Below, piece after piece: positions 12,277 through 24,100 of a DNA stretch of 64,000 nucleotides. The notes below the pieces were generated by a model. It was not told the DNA's origin and searched no databases. It was given only the letters and a program-made list of their open reading frames with translations. Origin of the DNA: Wolfiporia cocos (lineage: Eukaryota > Basidiomycota > Agaricomycetes > Polyporales > Phaeolaceae); contig JACCLO010000006.1 in NCBI GenBank assembly GCA_029448655.1, forward strand, positions 620,001 to 684,000, given 5' to 3'. Position numbers and translations under genes: made by a program. Each line of letters begins with the position of its first letter. Position 1 is the stretch's first letter.

Positions 12277-13499
12277 TCACTTGAGGATGCCCTCCATGCG
12301 CTCGAGCACGGCGACGAGCGCACACAGCAACGAATACACGCGCGCGTTCAGGAGGGCTGTGCGCTCCCGCTCGCGCTCCTCCTCCCGCCCCTCGTACGCG
12401 CCGGCTCCGCTCTCCTCCTCGGCACACTTGGCCTCGGCGGCGCAGTCGACGCGGTCCCGCTCGACGAGCGCGCGCTCGAGGACGATGGGGAGCGCGAGGG
12501 TGAGGCGGGCGAGGCGCAGGGTGAGCGCGGTGCGCCGGCGGAGGGCGAGGTAGGGGAGGGCGCGGACGGCGCGCTGGACCTCCGCGAGGTGGGTGAGCTC
12601 GTGGTGCAGCGCGTGGATGCATGTGCGGCAGGCTGCGCGGGGATTGTGCGTGTGAGGCGGCGGTGCGCGGGGGACGGGAGGTGGGAGAGTGAGAACGGGC
12701 GTAAGAATAGGCGAAACGGGACGCACTGAGGGCGCGCTGGCGGATGGCGTGGAGGGTACGGAGGACAGAGTCGATGCCGTCCTCGCCTAGACGGAGGGCA
12801 GGATTGACGTTGTCAACCGTATCTGGAGTACCGTCACCAGACGGTCGTGAGCGAATGGACATGAGGCCGTGGTAGGCAAGGACGCACGTAGCATGGCGCG
12901 GACGACGTCAAGGTCGCCGTCAATGAGGTCGTTGAGGACGCCGAGGACGGCATCGCGGAGCGTGGCGTCGGCGGGGCGGGCGGCGAAGAGGTCGAAGGGC
13001 ACGTGTGGGGGCCGTGCGTCGTAGGCGCGGCGCGAGGCGGGAGAGCTGAGGACGTCGTACGCGACGGAGACTTTCTGGAATGCGCGCGTCGCGTCTGTGC
13101 TTCCGGGGAATTTGCTGCATTGTCTCTGCGTCATCGACATCCCGTGTGAAGGAGAGGGGGGACGTACTCCGGATGGCACGCACGGCTGCGCGCGAGATAG
13201 GCACGGCGGAGGGTGGCGGTATCGACACGGGGCGTGCGCTGGACACCGAGGATGCGGTAGAGGTCGGTCTGTGCGAGGATGTCGTAGATGACCGCCCTCG
13301 AGGGGGACCTGGTGGACGGGCAGTCGTCCGGGTCGTCAGCTAGCGGAGGTGTCCATGCGTGCTTGGAGGTGGCGACGCGGTCGAGGTCGGCGTCGTCGTC
13401 GTCGACGGGCAGGTGGAAGTAGGAGCTCGCTGTGGGCGGTGAGCGGGGCGACGGATGCAGCGGCGAGGACCGACCTGAGGAGAAGACGTAGGAGAGCAT
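12277..13499 (-). CDS. J-domain (DnaJ-like) co-chaperone
   Basis: Hsp70 co-chaperone family. Exons on the minus strand are 13168-13499, 12888-13114, 12727-12822 and 12277-12632, joining in frame to 336 residues. The J domain follows a low-complexity N terminus of about 75 residues: DLYRILGVQRT, then LRRAYLARSRACHP, then KFPGS...AFQKVSVAYDVLSSPASRRAYD. The catalytic HPD signature is split by intron 1: GA at the donor plus C at the acceptor gives the Asp codon, so reading through without splicing would give a false HPE. After the J domain the chain has no Gly/Phe region or zinc centre, so it is a class III type J protein. A C-terminal helical, basic-acidic segment contains ERERERTALLNARVYSLL. 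In-frame start codons upstream (13541, 13601) are possible. The specific client is unknown. Confidence 0.82.
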
Positions 13500-13672
13500 T
13501 GCGCACTCTGGCTGGCGAGGGACGAAATATACGCCTGGCATTTGCGTGCGGGATGCATGTGATTGCCGATATGGCAACTCGATCAGGGCGGGCGTCTCCA
13601 TTCGAGATCGTCGATCGGGATGCGACCGTCGTTACCCCCTAGGATCATCCGCCGGCAGACATGCCAACTGCA

Positions 13673-14925
13673 CTACGCCACCGCACCTCCTACCCTCGCC
13701 GCAAACCTTTCCGCCGCCCCCCTCACCTCCCCCCGCTCGCCCATCACCGTCAGCCGCACCGTCTCCGTCTCCGCCCCCCCTGCGCTCAGCTCGTACCGCC
13801 CGAACGCCCAGTTCAGGATGTGCACCCCGCGTGCGAGCCGCACAAAGCCCTTGACACGCCACACCGTCTCCTTCGACAGGCCGTCCAGCGCCTGAGCGAG
13901 CTCGCCCTCCTCCACGCCTTGCGCGCTGAGCACCGTGACCGTCTCGACCTCGTCGTGGTGGTGCTCGTGTCCGTGCTCATGCAAGCCGCCCTCGAGGAAG
14001 AGCCGCGGGTCGAGCCCGAAAATGAGGTCAGGGTCCACTCCCACACGTCCCTCGCAGCGGATCTTCGGTGTGAGATCGTTCAGCGTGTTCAGGTGGTCAA
14101 TCAGGACATCCAGCGCGCGCTCCGAGACGTGTTCCCACTTGTTCTGCGGCGCAGTCTTAGCAGGGTCAAGCGGAGGAGTAAGGGGGACGCACGATGAGAA
14201 TCACGTCCGTGTAGCTCGCCTGCATCCGCGCGGTGGGCGATGTATCCTCGTACCCCGCAAAGTTCTCCGCGTCGATGACGGTCACGATCGCATCGAGCTT
14301 CAGCCCTCCGCTTGTCTCGCGCTCGAGCTCGCGGATTTGGAAAGCGAGCGTCGCGGGGAAGGCGGAACCCCTGCGTTGCGTTAACTTTGACTACAGTAAA
14401 CGAGCAACGGATGGGACGCACGAGCATTCGATGATAATCCGGTCGGGATGATAATTCTCTATGCACAGTATGTTTTAGTTTACGCGCGAGAGAGCCTATA
14501 ACCCCGCATACGCACCCTGTATCTCGAGCAACGCCGTCTTCATTTGCCCCACGAGCACGCAGCACCTACGCGTCGTAGGCTCAGCGGCGCGTAACCAGCT
14601 TGCGTAGCTAGCGTACGCACTCACATGCACCCGTTCAAGATCTCGCTCACCGCGGCAAGGCTCGACTGCCGCGCCAGCTGGCTATCCACTGCGAGTGCCC
14701 CGATTAGCGAAATGACTTGCAACATACGCGCAACATACCCTCGACATCGCCAAACTCATTCTTGAGCAGGACGACGCGGTAGTCTTTGGGCAGCTGCGGG
14801 AGGAGCGAGAGGATGATGGACGTCTTGCCTGCGCCGAGGAACCCCGTGAACACTGTTATAGGAATGGATTTGGGATTTGGTGGCAAGCCATCGCTAGAGT
14901 TGGACGCGGGTGGAGGGACGGACAT
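13673..14925 (-). CDS. COG0523 (CobW/ZNG1-type) metallochaperone GTPase
   Basis: G3E-family GTPase; the eukaryotic relative ZNG1 delivers zinc to methionine aminopeptidase. Exons on the minus strand are 14739-14925, 14625-14688, 14516-14565, 14422-14458, 14193-14370 and 13673-14143, giving 328 residues; ATG 14925 is the first in frame. Visible motifs: P-loop GFLGAGKT, NEFGDVEVDSQL, the metal-binding CxCC equivalent NGCMCCVLVGQMKTALLEI, RIIIECSGSAFPATLA, VIDAENF, and NKWE at the G4 position. A His-rich metal loop (HEHGHEHHHDE) lies at about residues 225-236. The C-terminal CobW_C domain has the usual GFVRLARG-type element. Introns of 49-59 bp include a tiny exon of 37 nt. It is followed 173 bp upstream of the J-domain gene on the same strand; that neighbourhood suggests no shared function. 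Confidence 0.88.
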
Positions 14926-15064
14926 GGTAGGATTCACGGAGATCAGATCGGTCGATCAAGTAATGGACCAACAGCGCTTATTCCTGGCATAAATTACGAG
15001 ACGGTATATACGGCTACAGATCCAAGAGCCCCATACAAATACAGCTACGGCTCACATCGGCTCG

Positions 15065-16290
15065 TCATCTCCGCAAAAGGCTCGCTTTGAGGCTGGAGCT
15101 CGACGCCTTGAGCCGGCTTGAACTGGAGCCTGCTAGCGGACTCGTCCGCTTCGCCGTGTTGTCCAAGATCTTCGCGCGCAGCAGCGACGCGGCTCCTCCG
15201 GCGGACGTCCCCTCAGCCTTCGACTTCCTAGCTAGCCCCTCTCCGATTCTCCGCTTTTTCACATCCACGCTCGGGCCCGCACGCTCCACAAGCGCCTCCC
15301 TCTCGACACGCCACCTCTCCGCCGCCTCCTTCTTGCTCTCCTCGCTCTCGCGCTCGAGAGCAAGCTCGGTCGGAAGCGCATACTTGTCGCGCACGCGCGC
15401 GTCGTCCGCGGCGCGCGTCTGCTCCGCCTTCTTCTCGACGCGGAAGTGCTTGCGCACTAGCCGGGAGCGCGCGTACGGATCCGCAGCGTAGTGGTCCGAG
15501 AGCGTCTGCAGCGCCTCGAGACGCGGGACCTGCACCTGCGTGAGGTGCGCCTGGGCGGCGGTGGACTTTTCGAGTGCGGCGAGCGGGTCAACTGGGGTTG
15601 CTGCGGCGTCGGTGTCTGCGTTGGGTTCAACGGACTGATCATCGTGTCGGCAGGCTGCAGGGCGCACCGTGTATGGCAAATCCGCCGTTCTCCTCCGGAT
15701 CCCACTCCTCGTCCTTCTGCCGCGCACCCGACGTGACTACATACCGCGTGTTCTAGCACATATTGCATGCGGAGCGACGCGAGCACCGTTCTCAGAATGG
15801 TCGAGCAGCAGACGATAACCAGGGCGCACCTTCGGGTCCGTCTGGATCTCGAACCACCCGTCGCAGAGGTGGCACTTGCACCGAAACGAGTAGATCGGCG
15901 TCGAGTAGTAGTTGCCGATCTTCTTCTTCTCCGCGTTGTAGCGCACGCCCATTCCGATGTGGCTGTTGCATGTCCCGCTGCGCGCATCGAGGGTGAGGAT
16001 TCGCTGGTATGGACGTAGGAGAGAGATACATACCACCAGATATTGAAAGGCAGCTCAAAGCGCACTATGAGGATACCCTGGTCGAGCTTGCGCGCTCGGT
16101 CGCCGAGGGCGTGCTTGCCTGCGTCGCGGATGAGTGTGATCGAATCGGAGGCCGAGTCAAGCACACACCTCGATAGGCGTTAAGACTACCATGCTTCTCG
16201 CCGTCATAATCCGGTGGATAATACTTGTTGAATCCTGACGCAAATGAGGATATACCTGACCAGCAAGGTTCAATCCGACGCACCTTGCAT
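15065..16290 (-). CDS. saf4: CWC16-family splicing factor, Saf4/CCDC130 type
   Basis: Spliceosome-associated zinc protein of the nucleus. Exons on the minus strand are 16284-16290 (only 7 coding nt), 16169-16234, 16034-16118, 15830-15977, 15668-15752 and 15065-15615, giving 313 residues. The 7-nt first exon (ATGCAAG) is needed to make the family N terminus MQGFNKYYPPDYDGEKHG. Further motifs: DRARKLDQGILIVRFELPFN, IWCGTCNSHIGMGVRYNAEK, NYYSTPIYSFRCKCHLC (the four zinc Cys), EIQTDPKNTRYVVTSGARQK, and EEWDPEENGG. The C-terminal half is a charged coiled coil ending in a Ser/Leu/Lys-rich tail. Saf4 rather than Yju2 is chosen because of the HGSLN N terminus. It is divergent from RPS20 with 218 bp between start codons. 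Exon 5/6 uses a 52-bp intron; an earlier acceptor would break the frame. Confidence 0.88.
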
Positions 16291-16508
16291 GGCTGCAGTC
16301 TGGGGAGAGGTCGCTTGCTTACGTGAGACACGTCGCGCCCATTCTGGCGTTCGGTAATAGCCGAGCATCCTGGTACTTGCGCTAAACTCTAATTTCCGGC
16401 TCATCCACACCACTTGCCCGCAGGTAGGCCCGCCCGCTGCTGGCGATGTCGCGCACGCTGCTGACCTCGCGCGACTCAGTCACCTTCTGACTCTCCCAGA
16501 AGACCAGG
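16291..16508. promoter_or_regulatory. bidirectional promoter of Saf4-like gene and RPS20
   Basis: Only 218 bp separate the divergent start codons at 16290 (-) and 16509 (+). All promoter and 5' UTR elements for both genes, one of them a ribosomal protein gene, must lie here or inside the genes. I cannot point to a clear TATA box. Confidence 0.55.
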
Positions 16509-17048
16509 ATGAGTTACGTCGCTAAGGGCGAGAAAGAGTACGACGCCACGGGTGCGCCCGTCCCCGCGGCCAAGATCCACAAAATCCGGATCACGCTCAC
16601 GAGCAGCAACGTCCGCAACCTCGAGAAGTGTGCGTGCCGCTCGCTCTGTGCGCGCCATCGCGGACAAGCTAACCGTTTTGCGCGCAGTCTCGACCGACTT
16701 GATCAACCGGGCGAAGGACAAGCAGATTCCCGTCAAGGGCCCCGTCCGTCTCCCCACCAAGGTCCTCAACATCACCACGCGCAAGACGGTAAGCAGCCGT
16801 GATTCGTCCGCCGCTTGCACTTTTCACTCATGGATGATGTAGCCCTGTGGTGAGGGTTCCAAGACCTGGGACCGTTACGAGCTCAGGATCCACAAGCGCC
16901 TGATCGACCTCCGCTCCTCCAGCGAGATCGTGAAGCAGATCGTATGTTCGTTACCTTATTGGCCGTTCATATATACTGAGTCTTTTCCTCACAGACGAGC
17001 ATCAGCTTGGAGCCGGGTGTCGAGGTCGAGGTCACGATCTCTGCCTAA
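16509..17048 (+). CDS. rps20: 40S ribosomal protein S20 (uS10)
   Basis: Small-subunit ribosomal protein of the 40S head. Exons are 16509-16629, 16688-16788, 16843-16941 and 16995-17048, giving 124 residues. Motifs run through the whole family length: [96 protein letters not shown]. The length matches eukaryotic uS10 (about 115-120). The first donor is taken as GTGCGT after 16629; the GT two bases earlier would shift the frame. It is convergent with the 5-phosphatase gene, 245 bp apart. Confidence 0.96.
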
Positions 17049-17293
17049 GTCATTTGTTACGAGTTCGCATGTATTTGCACTCTGCAGTACGATTTCTGGC
17101 GCTGCATGTCCGCCCAGTCTTGTGAGCACACCGACAGGATCCTATTACGGCGTTGGCATTCGCAAAATATCAAGTGTGTTTGTGCTCGAGCCACGTAATC
17201 TACGTTCATAAAATATCAGATTAATAGTCTATGATATACAAGGTATAAACCCGATAGGGCGATGGCTGGCAGAATGTTCTGCGATGGTCCGTC

Positions 17294-20200
17294 TCATATG
17301 TAAATTGCGTATGATCCGATGACAGGTCTGTGGTCACTCCGTCCCTCCAGTCTGCGCATACCGTGGTCGTCCAGCGAGTGGTAGCCCAAACACACCACAT
17401 CCCCCTTGCGGGGCTGGGGCGGCTGTTGCGAGAGGTGGGACGACCGCAGGCAGTCCGGCGCCATGGTTTGCATTGGAGCGTCGCGGTGGAGGAACGGGAG
17501 CATGCTACGGAAGATTGAGATTGAAGGGATTGCCTGCGGCGGCGCGGCGGGCGCCGTCACGGGCGCAAGGGCAGGGGTAGGTGGTAGCAGTTGCGCGTGC
17601 ACCGTGCTGGGGGTTTCGGCCGTCGGGGTCCAGACATCCGACATGACGGGCGGCATCGTCTGTGAGTGTGTGAGCGGCACGGACGTCGCGCGCAACGGCC
17701 GATCGTGCGAACTGCGTCGGAACGGGTGAGGGCGGGGATGAGCGTTTGGTGAAGGAGAGAAAGCGGAGCGGCTTTGTCCTGATGCGGTAGCAGGGAAGGA
17801 CTCGACGGAGCGTGGCCGCGAGATGGTGGGCGTGGTGTGTCGCGGGCGGGGAGCGCGCGGTGGCGCCTCGTGTCCAGAGACGGATACAGGGGCAGAGGCT
17901 CGTGTGTGTGAGAGGGCGGGGGTGGGCGTTCGGGACATGGGGTTGAGAACGGCGGAAAGCATCGAGGAGTTTGAATCATGCCGCGTTCGCGGGAGCAGGC
18001 CTTGAATGAAGCTGCCCACGCGGGTCCGCGTCGGCTGCATCATCGGGAGGCCCTCTGGCGACTCAGGCTCGGGTGCCACCGTGGATTTCCACAATATGCG
18101 ATCGCACCTGTGCGAAGACTGAGCACAACGTTTCGTGAATGGACTAGTATTCCCTACCAGCTTGGCACGCGCTGCTTGTGCGACGAGTCATATACGCCAA
18201 CGTCTTCGAGATTCATGTCCTCTCCCTCTCTGTCTCCGACGCTCGTAGAACTGAGATCAAGCTGGTTCATAAACTCACGGCGTGCCGATTTGGGAGCCTG
18301 TTCGCCATGGGCACCCGGAGCCTGGCTCTCTCGGCGACGGATCTTCTCCTCGCGGAATGGAGAGCCAGCCATACTTCTGATCTCCGAAATAGACGTCGCA
18401 ATGAACGATTCTCCTGATCTGCGCGAGCGACGCTTGGACAACCTCCGGGTCGGTGGGCGCGGAGAGGCAGGGGATACGAGCGCCGTCCACTTGGACTTGA
18501 CTTTGTGCACTGCGTCGGTAGCCATGAGCTTGTCGACCAACTTACCCGGAGCAACCGAGACCTTGTTCGCTGACGTGAAGAAGAAATCGTCGTCACCTTC
18601 CCCTTCGCCCTCGGTCTGTGACGCCTCGCCGTCAGTGATCGTGTATCGTGACCGGACGGACGTCCGCGTAGAGGATACCACTGAGACAGAATCCTCCTCG
18701 CACTGTTCATTGTCGTTCTCATTGTCATTGTCATTCTCACGTTCCTCATTCCTCTCTTCTCCGGATTTGGGGTTATTTTCCCGATGCGTCTCGTGTTCCT
18801 TCTCCTCGATCTCCGAGAGAACCTTTTCGTGGTGCTGATGGCGCGAGAACGGGTTCTGCGAGTTGCGTATCGATTTCCGACGCTTGGAGTGCTTGATGGT
18901 ACGCAGGACGTCGTACTTGAACGTGGGAGGGAACGTGATGGGAGCTTCCCTGAAGCCGGAAAATGTGTCGTCGCCTTTCTGCATGACCTCTCGCAGCTGA
19001 TCAAATGCGAGGGCCTTACCATACTCTTTTGACGCTTAAGCGACAGCGACTGTGAGGCGGAACTGTACGCACCTTTACGAGAGATAAGCCAATCCGCATG
19101 TTGACGCGTCAAATTGAGCCGGAAGTTGAGATCGCCAAAAATGAACGTGTGATCGAATCTGTCAGTGAGGTCTGAATGACGAATCAGTATGCACGGCTGA
19201 TGAACAGAGATCAGCTAACCTTCGGTCATTTTACGTGGATCATCCGGGGGAAGGAAGTCGTCAACCGTGAGCTCAGCCTATATTCAGCGTCAATGAGTGT
19301 CTCCACGAAAACTTGATATGTCCACTGACTTTGATCTTTGCAAGGTTCGCAAGACGGTGTTGTACTCTGCCCTCATGAGCTGTGGCATTGATTGAGCAAC
19401 CGCCTTGAATACGGACCATGACTGCTTACCGGCAAGGTGTGCGTTGATGAATAACAGCCTGGTGCCGTCGACATTTAGGCTGATGCCAACGCCTCCCTTG
19501 TTTCCAACTCTACCGCCGATCAGGCCTGCAGTCACAGACGATTTCGACACTCCTGGATGTGAGGTTGTCAACTTCAAGGCATTTGATGTAATGGTATATT
19601 GCGCATTACCCTGCACAAGGTGCTTGATGGCGACATTAACGTACACTGTGATGTACAAGCCCATCATACGCTCTTTGATCAGCAACTCATACGGGCCGGG
19701 CCCTGGACGATGGTGCACCGTTTCGTCGTCTGTAGGCCTGTCTGCTGTTTCTTTCCCGCCCAACAGGGGCGAATCCGGCGTGCCGGGAAGCGACCGCGTA
19801 CTGTGATGTGGGATAGGCTTGTTGCAATACCAATTCTCTCCGAGCGTAGTCCACGCAGGAGGGTGGTAACTCAGACTATGATGATGCGAGTCGTCGTGCC
19901 GGCGGCCGTCGGCCTGGCTGTGGCTGCGAAGAAGATTTGCCGACGCCGTTGGGGGAGAATGCTCCAACGCGTCCAAGTGTCGATGACGGTCGCTGGGGGA
20001 GAGAGATTTGGAGCGCACATGTGCAGATTCCGGTGGGAGGGCTAGACTCTCGGGGGCAGGAGGAGATTTGACAGATTCAGTCTCTTTGGCTTTGTCTTTC
20101 TCCTTGTCTTTCTCTTTGTCCTTGTCGACGAGCTTGAAACCGGCGCCGAGTGCCATTGGAAGACCTGCACACATAGTTCTGGTAAGTTCATGAAACATGA

Positions 20201-20807
20201 TAGGCGTGCTCTATCCAACCTAACGCGCTCGGGCATTCCTGTCCTGCACTGAAACCACATCAGCAACGTGCTCACTGGTACTCATGGTGCAGCTACTGAC
20301 ACAATCACGATATGATATGGATGAGATGGGTCGGAGGACAAGGTGGGCAGCCCCGGGCTCGCGACTGGGTTATGTGCGGGGATGGGTCCAAGCAGCTCAG
20401 TCAAGTCTCCCTTGACATGTTTGAGCAATCCGGTGACTTTGGGACAAGCTCAGGAGTAAATACCTTTGGCAAGGAGTCGTGCATATTCCATGTCAGTATC
20501 CGCACTTTGAGAAACGGCCTGCTCGAGGACTGCGCAGGAGACGGCTGCGGCGACTCTAAGCGAGACGGCTGCGGAGAAGCGGACGGGTCTTTCGATGGGG
20601 ATGGCGGTGAGCTCGGAAAGAGAGCTTGAAGACGTCTTGCAACATTGGACTGGCCTGAGCAGAGTGCGCAGGCAAGCTGAGGTCTCCGTTCGCGCTGCGA
20701 GTGTAGACATGGCACGCACCTGCTCGAGGGTGGGGGCGCAACGGGGGACTGGAGAGAGTCAGCGGGGAAGGTTTGTGAGACCTCGGCGCGGAGTGGTTTG
20801 GAGCCAT
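17294..20807 (-). CDS. inositol polyphosphate 5-phosphatase (IPPc domain)
   Basis: Removes the 5-phosphate of phosphoinositides or inositol phosphates. Ten exons on the minus strand: 20720-20807, 20464-20654, 20301-20410, 20220-20248, 19430-20164, 19330-19379, 19220-19277, 19073-19171, 18158-19025 and 17294-18107; phases join to 1013 residues. Catalytic motifs in order: VRILTWNMHDSLPKGDL, AGQECPSALGLPMALGAGFK, GRVGNKGGVGISLN, LLFINAHLAAHEGRVQHRLA, FIFGDLNFRLNLTRQHADWL, VPSWCDRILWKS and SDHRPVIGSYAIYI at the very end. Low-complexity inserts interrupt the domain: Lys/Glu/Asp-rich after FKLVDKDKEK, about 210 charged residues before VPSWCDRIL, and about 230 Pro/Ser-rich residues between WCDRIL and SDHRPV. 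No SAC or membrane domain is visible. Substrate preference is unknown. Confidence 0.9.
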
Positions 20808-21107
20808 TATAGCGAGACTAGAAGGCAATTAGTGCGAGCTGTAAGGACGAGAGATGTCGCCTCGCTGAATTATGGGGAAGAGCACCCTGGGCGAGCATAA
20901 ATGCGGCAGGGGCGATGTTGGCGTGGTGGTAGGGCGCAGCCGCCGCTGTCTCCGCCACATCGTCAAGGAGCGCGAACGCGACTGCATCACGTGCACGACG
21001 CGTCTAATTCCGTTTGCTCAGCCACCCCCGCTTGAACCGCACCCCCATCCTCGCGTGTCGCACATACGAGCGTGGCCCAGCTCTGCCTCAGCAGCCTGCT
21101 CGCTCCC
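20808..21107. promoter_or_regulatory. bidirectional promoter of 5-phosphatase and Nup159-like gene
   Basis: Exactly 300 bp separate the divergent ATGs at 20807 (-) and 21108 (+). The stretch is GC-rich without an obvious TATA box. It should contain both promoters and 5' UTRs. Confidence 0.5.
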
Positions 21108-24100
21108 ATGAACGTCTCTGAGGTCCGGCCACAGCCGGCGCCCACCCAGCTGCAGCGGGTCGCGAAACAAGCCCAGGAGAAGGATGCCGACGTGAGCACT
21201 CACAACCGCTCTGGCTCTTCCAGCTTGCACGCTGACGCTGCCTCAGTTTCTTGTGACGCGACGCCTAAACAGATACGCGTCCGTGCACCTCTCGCCCAAA
21301 CCGCTCGGCGTAGAACGCCTTCCTGGGCAAGGGCGGCTTTTCGCGATCGCCAATTCAAAAGGATACTTTGCCGCCGTCATTAGAGACGACCAGAGCCAGC
21401 ATCGTAAGCACGCCATCACACAGCACCGCTTATGGCTGACGGCCACACAGATCTTATTTGCTCTCCCCTCGAGGATCTGCGCAACACGTTCACCAGCTCT
21501 TACGACAAAAGCGAGGTCTTCTTTACGGCGCCACGGACAAGACTCTCCACGCCCAGCTTTCCTCTGGTGCTGACATTCGCCTGCAACGACACGCGTCTCG
21601 TAGTTGGCCTTGCACAGGGCTCTATCCACGTCTACGACACCGATGCTCTCATCAATCCGGATGGTTCCCGCGAACCTCTCCACCAATTCCCATATCCAGA
21701 GTCTGTCATCCGGGAAATCAGCCCAAATCCCGGGGGTCTACCTGAGCTAGTTGCGGTGAGAAGAGATGGAGACAATTGCACGCATATCGAGATCCTTGAT
21801 GTCGTGAATATGCGGTCGGCAGGGGGCTGGAAGCGCGGAGAAATTCGGGATACCAAGGCCAATTGCTGTGCGCATACCGTTTAATCCTTGTTCTCCGTCC
21901 ACTTAATTTTCTGAAATGCAGTGGCATGGTCACCAAAAGGAAAGCAAATCGCACTTGGTCTCGACAATGGTCAGATTCACACCTTCGACCCCGTCGACAC
22001 CTCTGTTGTAAAGACTGTGGCCCCCAAACCCCAAGCCACCAGCAGCGAAGCGGACGGCGGGGCTAGCGTCATTTCCTTGACATGGCTTTCGAACACAGAA
22101 TTCTACGGCATCTACCTCACCCACAAGACTTCTGATCCCGACACTGACGAAACGCATTTTATATTGAATCTAGACTCGAAGAGCGGTGTGTTCACTGAAA
22201 CAAAAATACGCCCGCCATCCCTTCCTTTTGACGCAATCCCTGACCAGCTTGTGGCCACGTTACGGAATTGGGGCGCTGCCAGATTTTTGATGTTTGTGGG
22301 CGATCGAAGCACGCCAGATATAGGCCTGCTCGGGAATCTCACTCAAGAGAATGTGCTACCACACGAGGCCTGGTGCCACTTGTCTCTGGATGAACGGTCG
22401 TCTGTCTCTCTTCCGCTGGACGACGACTTGGGCGAGAACATTGTCGAAGGCCTGGAGTTCGATTTGACAGCCAATCAGTCAGTTCGTTTCACGGCAGACT
22501 CTGGGGAGGAAGTCGAGGTTGCATCTGTCCCTGTCTTGTATGCATATGCGAGCGACGGTACGATGATGGGATGGCACATCATTCATGCTCAGCGTGTCCC
22601 ATACCCAGGCATGGTTCAGGTGCCTGCGGCCACAACGCCTCCAGCCACTCCCTCTCACGGGGGAGCGTCACCAAGCATGTTGTCGACTCCTATTGCTGGC
22701 ACGACTCTACGATCACCACACACGCCTGCCGGGTCCCCTCCGTCGACGGCTGTCATTGCGATGACACTTGGACCGTCACCACGAGATGCCGCAGTGTTGG
22801 AGGCTGCCGAGCGCGCCTTGGCAGAGCAAGCCAACGCGGACATACCATCGACCTCAGCGTCTCCTCCATTTACGCCTGGATCCCCACCTTTTACGCCTGA
22901 GTCTCCGCCTTTTACGCCTGAATCCCCGCCTTTCTTCGCCGCGGACGACGTCATGAGTTCTGATGAGGATGCCGAGGGTGAGATGGAAGAGGTGCATATC
23001 ACAGATAGCGACGAGGTCTCGCTTGGCGAGGAGAGCGACGAAGCGCCCGAACGAAAGCCCGCCGTTAATCCAATGTTCGGGGGGGTAGCTCCTCCGCCAG
23101 TGCCCCCTGCCGGTAATACCGAGAATGATACAACAAGTTCGTCGAGCTTCAGCGGCCTTAAACCCGCCACAGGATTCGCTGCGTTTGCAAACTCAGGCAC
23201 TTCTGCTTTCGGCTCGACTACTACGACATCGAAATTTGCCCAAGGAGCGGATTTGAAGTCTCCATCCCCACTCGGAACCACAGCCTCAACGCAATTGTCA
23301 GCGTTCGGACAACCATCCTTCGGGAAAAGCTCTTTTGGATCGTCGACTAGTCAGTCTGCATTTGGCAAGCCTGCCTTTGGCCAGCCTACCTTCAGCAAAC
23401 CTGCGTTCGGACAGCCCGCATTCGGACAATCTACGTTCGGCCAGGCAGCTTCCGGACATGCATCTGATAGCAAGGCCACAACTCCCGCGACAAGTTCAGG
23501 ATTTACGAGTTTCGCCGCTGCCACGGGCGGCGGGTTTGGTGCCTTTGCTACTAAGTCGACCAGTTTCTCTTCTGTTGCACAGTCCTCCGACCAGACACCA
23601 GCCAGTACGGGTTCAGCTTTTTCTCCTTCCAACTCAGGAGGGGGTTTTAGCGCGTTCGCGAACGCACCATCCTCGTTCTCGGCCGCTGTGTCCAAGTCTG
23701 ATAGCAAGCCAGTATGGTCTACTGCGTCAGCTATCTCGGCACAGAAAGGTAAGGAAGCGGAGAACTCTGCCCCTGCCAGTGCGCAGCAGGCTGTCAGTTC
23801 CAGCGAACAGCTCTCTCAAGGCCCCGATACGCCTGACAAAGTTAGTGCTACGTCTAGCGCGTCAACAACGCCAGGTAGCAGTATAGCTACACAGCCTGCA
23901 CCCAAGACAACCGCATTAGAACAAGCACCGGTATTTGGGCAATCATCATTTGCCAAGCCTGCGTTTGGACAGCCTGCGTTTGGACAGCCTGCGTTTGGAC
24001 AGTCCTCGTTGGGCAAACCTGCCTTCGGACAGACTGCCTTTGCTACTGCACAGAGCAGCGAAGAAAAAGTCAATACTAGCCCGGACGAGCCTTCGGATCC

